A stretch of DNA of 64,000 bases, from assembly GCA_038503065.1 (NCBI GenBank), contig JBCAMK010000002.1:1-64000 (forward strand). Reading direction: 5' to 3'. Shown here one piece after another: positions 58,300-64,000 of this stretch. Both the position numbers and the translations under genes were made by a program. The DNA is from Paragyromitra xinjiangensis. Taxonomy: Eukaryota > Ascomycota > Pezizomycetes > Pezizales > Discinaceae. Below the pieces are notes generated by a model. The model ran no database searches, was not told the origin of the DNA, and saw only the letters and a program-made list of their open reading frames with translations. How positions within the stretch are numbered: the stretch's first letter is position 1; each line of letters starts with the position of its first letter.

Positions 58300-61200
58300 T
58301 GTTGTATTAGGTTACCCGGATTGTCTAGAAATATTTTGAGGGGCCAACTCTTTTTCATGCCGCCATTGACTACATGTATTATCACCACATTATACCTATA
58401 ACAGGAGAAGTAATTGGGGGGAGGTAGATAAGCCCCAGCCACCACCTTCATGATTCCGCTTTTTTCCCAGCCATCAATCAGAGACTAGTGGTTTAGCATG
58501 ATTTGTTTCCACCACACCTACCGTTTCCCTTACTATTTATGTGGCGACCTATGCTCAAGCGCGAATTGTTTGTGTGTTAGAGGTTTACCCACCTCCCCTC
58601 AATCATTTCATCCACAATACCTTTTAGAGGAGAACCTCTTTTGCTTGTTTATCCCACTCGTCTAGTCTAGTTCACGTGTATGTGTGTACGTCCGTATATA
58701 TGCTAGGCTTGAGAAAAAAATCATCTACTAGCATAAAATACAGAGCATAGCTACACCTAGGCTCTCTTCCAAATATCGATCCTACCCTATCCTAAGAAAT
58801 CCACATACAAGTTTATATGCAATACCCAGATCACCTTCATATCCTAGACAACCGAAATAACACCGAAACCACATAGACCAGTCCCAAATATAAGACCTTC
58901 CATAAGTGGTACCTGTAATGCTAAAAGTTTAGATGACTTTTTTAATTGACAGTTTTTGCCTCTACTAAGCAAGAAATCTAAAGGTACGTCGAGTATTATA
59001 ATTAGCAAAGATTATCTTTGAGGTGCTACCTTATCACATTCGACTACACAGAACCTTGGGAACTCCTCTCTACTTAAAGTGGTATAAATTATTACCTTGG
59101 CTTTATCTAAAAGTGTCCAATACAGTATATAAACTTGGAAAGAAACCTTATCCAAAAGTCTGACTCGCGCCTAGATTTTGATGCTTAGCGCAAAGTTTCA
59201 AATCAACCCACGCACTTTCAGAGTAATATTTGAAAAACACGCTAGAAAAGGACCTTATCAAAAACATCCGCGAAACAACAACCCAGAGTCCCGTGTGGCA
59301 AATACATGACCACGATCTGACACAGAAAAGATTGAAGGCATCATAAAATATCACTCGTTAGAAACTTGAGGCAGGTTTTCCGCTGAAGGCCGCTGCGATA
59401 ATCAGTACACCTTTTTAAACATTCATCAAGAACTGTGGCTGCAACAGCCCTTTGGTCTCCAGGATAACAAGAGAAAATCCTGTTACCTCGTGCTCGAAAT
59501 TCCCTACCTCGTGTGTACGGCTAACTGCATGTTCTAGAGGTGAGGGAAAGCGTGCTGAAAAAATTTAAAAAAATTACCCCAGGTCAGGTTCGAACTGACG
59601 GCTTTCGCATAGCATATGAGTGAGAATACTCGATATAAGAACGACACGCTAACCGCTGCGTCACAGGGGTTTAATTGGAAATGTATACCTACATGGAACA
59701 CATAAACCACTAGAAACCTAACCCAAATCCGATAACCTAAATTTTCCCAGTTAAACAATATCGCAGTTATTAAGGTATGATACCAAAAAGCCACTGTTAA
59801 CTCGTATAACTAATCATGCCGAGAATACCGATCCCAGATAACTACTGGCGGCAACATTGAATGTGCGCCACCAGCCCCCAGGAAAAGGACAGTTAACTAC
59901 CGGCCCAGCGATCGCGATACACAACTGCTCTATCTACCCCTCTTACCATAGCAAACACATACGCCTTGACTTCGCCGACTAATTCGCCTATGTTTCAGAG
60001 CGAAACCTCAGGCTCGCGGAAGCTCCCGCTCTAGCATTACCCTTCCTGAGGAAAAAACAACAGAAGTGCTTACTAGTGCGCATAATGGATGTGGTATCAC
60101 CAGAATATAGACCTTCTGTTTGTAGTACCCCAGAAAACCCCAGAACTTTCAGTGCATCACTAAAACCCACCAGTGGTTGGCTGAAATCTGCGCACTGAGC
60201 ACCTCGCGTGATTGTTTTGCAGATATTGATCATGGGGTTCCCCAGATCTCGATTTCACTGCGGGCCGTTCCATAGTCCACTGCCGCATCATTTAAATTCA
60301 GCCGAAGTGATTGGGGGATCCAGACTAAGGAAATCTTGAAAACACATCCTACTGAAATTTGCTGAAGACGAAATAGGTACCGGCTGTAGCCTCCCCTTGC
60401 GGAAAATTCCGTAAAATAATGGCGTGAGACACGAACACCGATGAAAACCCAGCTGCCGACGACCGAAAACATGCTGAACCAGGTGTGATCTCGCAATTCA
60501 CCAAGATCTGCAAACTTCGTTTCTCTTGTCAGGTGGATTGGACAAGCGAGGCGACCAATATGAAATAGAAAGGTACCTCATGCCAGTTTCAATTGTACAA
60601 CCCATCCGCTTCCCTCGCACACCGTCGTGCAGGATGGGCCAGCCAATGGGCGCCCTCCATAAGACACGGTTTCCTGCCTCTTCCTCACACTTTATCTCCT
60701 GAATGCTAGTTTTCCATCTCATCCCCATATGGAAAACTAGAGGATCCATCAGGCTCATACAGAGGGAACTTGTTCCCGTTCTTTTTGTGTTCTCAGCACC
60801 GTTTTTGGGTCGTATATACCCTTTCTTGTTGTTGAGAAGTTATTTTTTACCCCGCTTTTGCGGTTCCACTTTTCGTGCCAAAACCTTGGCACTCTTCCAC
60901 ATCACCACATATTATCCAATATGGTTTTACGGAAATAACTCCATCTTCTTACAACCCAACCTTCGACGATTGTTTTCCGAATCCTATTTCCACTATCGGC
61001 CAGAAGACACAGCGTGAAGGTTGCCACCCAACGCTTCTGCGAAAAGATTCCGATACCGATTTAGAACAACTCCGTCAGGTCGCCCCACTACCGGCTAGAG
61101 ATCTTGCACTGGCTCTTCGTAGAGTCCATCAGTTGAGGGACTGGGTGTAAGGGGAGGGCTCTACGTATGCACTCCGGTACCGGGATAAAAAACCCTTGTC

Positions 61201-61606
61201 AGTCATGGAGGGTTGGGTTGCGAGAGGGGAAGAGGGAAATAAGTAAGAAGTATTGTTTAATGTGTTTCATATTTTGTTTGGTAGTTTGGAAGAACGAAAC
61301 TACCCACCAGCGAGGTGGTGTTGCGTGTGGATGTGTTGTTTTTGGGGTGGTTTGTTTTTGTTTTTGTTTGTTGTTTTTTGTGTGGGCGAAGTGAAAGGAG
61401 GGTCGGGCGGAAAACACATTATATGATGGCCCTAAAAAGCCGAAAGGGTCCCGTTGTTACTGTGTTTCTTGCAGACTTCGGGAGTCATTATAGTGTGGAT
61501 GGGAACTTGTTCCCGAGTTTACTTCTTGTGAACATTAGTACTTGTACTTTTGTTTTTATATTTTATATTTTTATTGGCTGGGGTTTCTCATGCCGTAGGA
61601 TGAATA
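58300..61606. other. Intergenic, with one tRNA
   Basis: Apart from the tRNA at 59,575-59,670 nothing is recognised. ORFs at 60,703-61,150 and 60,230-60,758 show no family motif. A G/T-rich stretch lies near 61,300-61,400. Confidence 0.45.
59575..59670 (-). tRNA. Intron-containing tRNA, possibly tRNA-Ile(UAU)
   Basis: On the minus strand, acceptor ACCCCTG pairs with CTGGGGT (one mismatch). The D arm GACGCAGCGGTTAGCGT (A box) and T arm GTCAG-TTCGAAC-CTGAC (B box) are good. The anticodon loop reads CTTATAT, suggesting anticodon UAU, with an intron of about 20-25 nt before the 3' half of the arm. The anticodon stem as I fold it is weak (one mismatch and a G-T pair), so identity is uncertain. A run of T follows directly (Pol III stop). 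Confidence 0.6.
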
Positions 61607-63900
61607 CAGCTGAATCGCCCTATAAGAATATGCTTTTGGCGCGCCAGCATATTCTTATAGAGAGGATATTCTTATAGAGAAACCGAGTGATTTTTCATGA
61701 TCGCGCGCGACGCATACCTATTTCAAGTTCCCCCCGAGTTGCAACTATCAACCTCCACCTACTAGCCTACACCCATCCAGCTTCACTCTACATGCAACGC
61801 GCCTTTAAAGTACATAGTTATTTTCCCTTGTACCTGATTGCTCAACTTTTCTAGCCTTTTTACCTCCATTTCCCTTCTCATTTTGACGAGCTCAGCAATG
61901 GTTTTTGCGTCCGGATTCTTCTGCTGTAGTTGAAATATTTCCAGGTACTCCAAATATTTGATAGCAACTTCTATTTCTGCTTTCGGGTGCTCAACCTCAT
62001 CATTTTCATCTGCTGCGTTCTGAATTGGATCTTCAGGTAGGAATGAGTTCAAAATATGTTCCTAAAAAATTAGAGAAATGAATTTACTGAGAGGAGATGT
62101 TAACTCACTTCAAGGAAATCAGGATCATCATCCACTTGCTCTTCTCTCGGGTCCAAGAACTTTTCAAGTTCTGGAGCTTCCCTAATATGGCTCTTGCTTT
62201 GCAATATTGCAAATGATGCCTGTAATTCCTCCCTGATCGATTGCATATCTGCTTCATCCTCGGCGTCCAAATTTGGTATCGGTGTTACACGAACACTGGT
62301 AGCTGTGGCTAGTGCAGTTGGTAGGTATGATGGCTCAAATAATTTAACACTACTTTTCGTAAAGCAGTTAAAAATTGTCGAGGGTTTAATATCATTGTTC
62401 CATGCTTCTACTGCCCACTGAATAGCTTGCAGGATGTTGATGACAGGTAAATCAGCCCCTTCCGGTAGTTTTTCAACTTTTCTCACTAGGTAACGAACAA
62501 AATGGCGTCGGGTATGTGCTTTCCAAGCACTTATTATTCCTTGGTCAAGAGGCTGCCATTTTGATGTTGTGTTTGGGGGCAACCAAACAATTAAAGTGTT
62601 CTTTAGGGCTGTGGTGCCGCCAATTTCTTTAACCCCAAGTTCATGGGCAGAAAAATTATCCAAGAGTAATACAACCTTCCGGCCACGCATTTTTCGATCA
62701 AACCAATGCAAGTACTCTATCATGATTTTTGCTCGCATCCAGGCAGTGGCATTATAACGATAGATAACTCCCATTGCTGATCGATTGATGTATTTGAAAC
62801 AACGTGGATTTTCCGCCGTACCAATAACCCATGGCTGCAATTTGTGAGACCCGGTACCGTTACATGTCAAGCCAACTGTGATTCACAGCTTGTCTTTTTT
62901 AGTCCCTTCTAGCTGCTCAGTACACAGTCGTCGATCAGGTTGCATTCGATAGTAGTATCCTGTTTCATCAAAGTTGTAGGTATCATCAAGGTCATATTCT
63001 CGCAAAATCTCTCGAATAGTATCCATCTGTTGTTGGCCTATCTCACATTCAGAGCTACCTGATTCACCATGTTGCTTATGCTCTTTGATCTTGTGATGTT
63101 TTTTAAAGGTGTCTAACCATCCGTCAGAAAATTTCGGTAACGTCTCCCCTATAATAATTTAGTTAATATTAGTAACATGTCTTTGTAACTCATTCAATTG
63201 TTTGTCATACCTGGGTATAAAACCACAAAAAAGTCCTTAGCTTTCTCTTTCAAAACTAAACCCGAAATAGGTATCTTTTTTTCCATCCGTTTATGCCATT
63301 CAAATAAGGCTTCGTCCAGTTTTGGCCATGAGACCTCGCGTCTTTTCTTTTGTTGAGGATGTGCAAGTGATTCCGATGGCTCAAGCAAATCAGCTGCCCG
63401 CTTTGTAAAGATATTGCTGATAGTTGGCTGTGATATGACTTTTCCCGAGTGTGTATCTGCAAACCATTTTTGCACTTTTTTCCAATGCGGGCGATCTCCA
63501 GTTCTTTCCTGTTCTAAATTGAACCACTCGCACACTTCTTTTTTCTCGGCATTGGTAAAAGCTTGTCTCGGTTTAGGAGTATTGGATGACATTCTGACAT
63601 ATAAATATGGTGATCGGGAGTGTGAAAATGTAGGACCTGAAGGTGTGTATTAAAGCGAGATCACAAACAAATCCACTCGCTTTGCACAAGAAAATATGTG
63701 AATCAGGGGCTACAAGCTATCGATAACCCTAACCCTACAATTATCTATAAGAATTTACTAACTATTTTTTGGGATATGTTAAGAATATTCTTACATCACG
63801 ATATTCTTATTTTCCCATACAAAATGCCCCGGTTCTGCCAGCAATATTCTTACAGGGCGAATATTCTTATATCCCGAATTCTTATAGGGCGAGTCAGCTG
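61607..63900 (-). mobile_element. pogo-type DNA transposon (Tc1/mariner superfamily)
   Basis: A 2294-bp element with TA on both sides (61,605-61,606 and 63,901-63,902). Inverted ends: CAGCTGAATCGCCCTATAAG on the left and CAGCTGACTCGCCCTATAAG in reverse on the right, one mismatch. Subterminal ATTCTTATA repeats flank both ends, and a perfect 14-bp inverted repeat (61,620-61,633 with 61,647-61,660) sits near the left end. It carries one transposase gene on the minus strand. Confidence 0.9.
61783..63592 (-). pseudogene. pogo-type transposase with a single in-frame stop
   Basis: Exons 63592-63211, 63148-62109 and 62061-61783 give 566 residues around one stop. N-terminus: psq-type helix-turn-helix (FTNAEKKEVCEWFNLEQERT) and CENP-B-like DNA-binding region (WKKVQKWFADTHSGKVISQP). 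Core: DDE catalytic residues in YNFDETGYYY, VVLLLDNFSAHE and WQPLDQGIISAWK, with 37 residues between the second and third Asp. C-terminus: a helical, coiled-coil-like tail. A TGA at 62883-62885 interrupts between DKL and ITVGL, fitting a CGA-to-TGA change. All other family blocks are intact, so decay is recent. Confidence 0.85.
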
Positions 63901-64000
63901 TACCCATAAAGGGTCCTATCCTTTTGTAGCTAGAATTCTAGTTATAATAAAATCATTATTAAAAAAAAAAAAAAAATTGTACAACCCTTTCTCTCGAGTC

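Noticed and set aside
60703..61150. Overlapping hydrophobic and charged ORFs
   Set aside because: Two frames compete, neither with recognisable motifs.
1..64000. CRISPR arrays, rRNA genes, prophage
   Set aside because: No spaced direct repeats, no rRNA-like conserved stretches and a clearly eukaryotic gene structure.

Overview
The window looks like nuclear DNA from a filamentous ascomycete. The genes carry many short introns (about 38-70 nt, GT...AG with CTAAC-like branch sites), proteins are typically fungal (Dal5-type permease, CFEM-like protein, F-box/ankyrin proteins, LaeA-like methyltransferases, homoaconitase of the alpha-aminoadipate lysine route), and there are pogo-type DNA transposons. 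A leotiomycete (Botrytis/Sclerotinia relatives) is my best guess, but that is inference from protein style only. Genes are widely spaced, with long stretches where I see no coding signal.

Layout, left to right. 0.6-2.1 kb: a LaeA-like SAM methyltransferase (minus). 2.5 kb: a MITE. 5.6-8.1 kb: an eight-exon gene of an unrecognised family. 8.1-13.1 kb: gene-free, with a second MITE at 9.9 kb. 13.2-15.1 kb: a complete cytochrome P450. 16.1-18.8 kb: a long Pro/Gln-rich protein with a DUF7514-like core (minus). 22.7 kb: tRNA-Val(AAC) with a very short intron, followed by a pogo-type MITE. 23.9-25.9 kb: two convergent, paralogous F-box/ankyrin genes. 27-29.5 kb: two unrecognised minus-strand proteins. 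29.9 kb: a fold-back MITE. 30.9-34.8 kb: a tricalbin-like SMP/C2 membrane-tether gene. 35.5-37.7 kb: a 13-exon MFS permease. 38.1-39.3 kb: a CFEM-like single-pass membrane protein (minus). 42.1-43.5 kb: a second LaeA-like methyltransferase (plus), paralogous to the one at the left edge. 44.5-46.4 kb: an unrecognised Ser-rich protein broken by a G8 run. 47.2-49.4 kb: mitochondrial homoaconitase. 52.2-53.1 kb: a C2H2 protein (minus). 55.3-56.4 kb: a GT8 glycosyltransferase. 56.8-57.3 kb: a small gene with an in-frame TGA. 57.4-58.3 kb: an APH/choline-kinase-fold phosphotransferase (minus). 59.6 kb: an intron-containing tRNA (minus). 61.6-63.9 kb: a nearly intact pogo-type transposon (minus coding strand).

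I see no biosynthetic cluster or operon-like logic. P450, methyltransferases, permease and APH are scattered, with different neighbours and orientations. The main threads that connect parts of the window are: (i) two methyltransferase paralogues 40 kb apart that keep the same exon lengths but differ by two introns; (ii) a family of TA-flanked elements with CAG termini, including one autonomous-type pogo element and a 171-bp MITE with almost the same ends; (iii) the head-on F-box/ankyrin duplicate pair. Single C-to-T type stop codons in two genes suggest recent decay. I did not find a clear new molecular system; the strongest items are listed as findings. Exon boundaries come from reading splice sites and keeping frame by eye; no RNA or database evidence was available.
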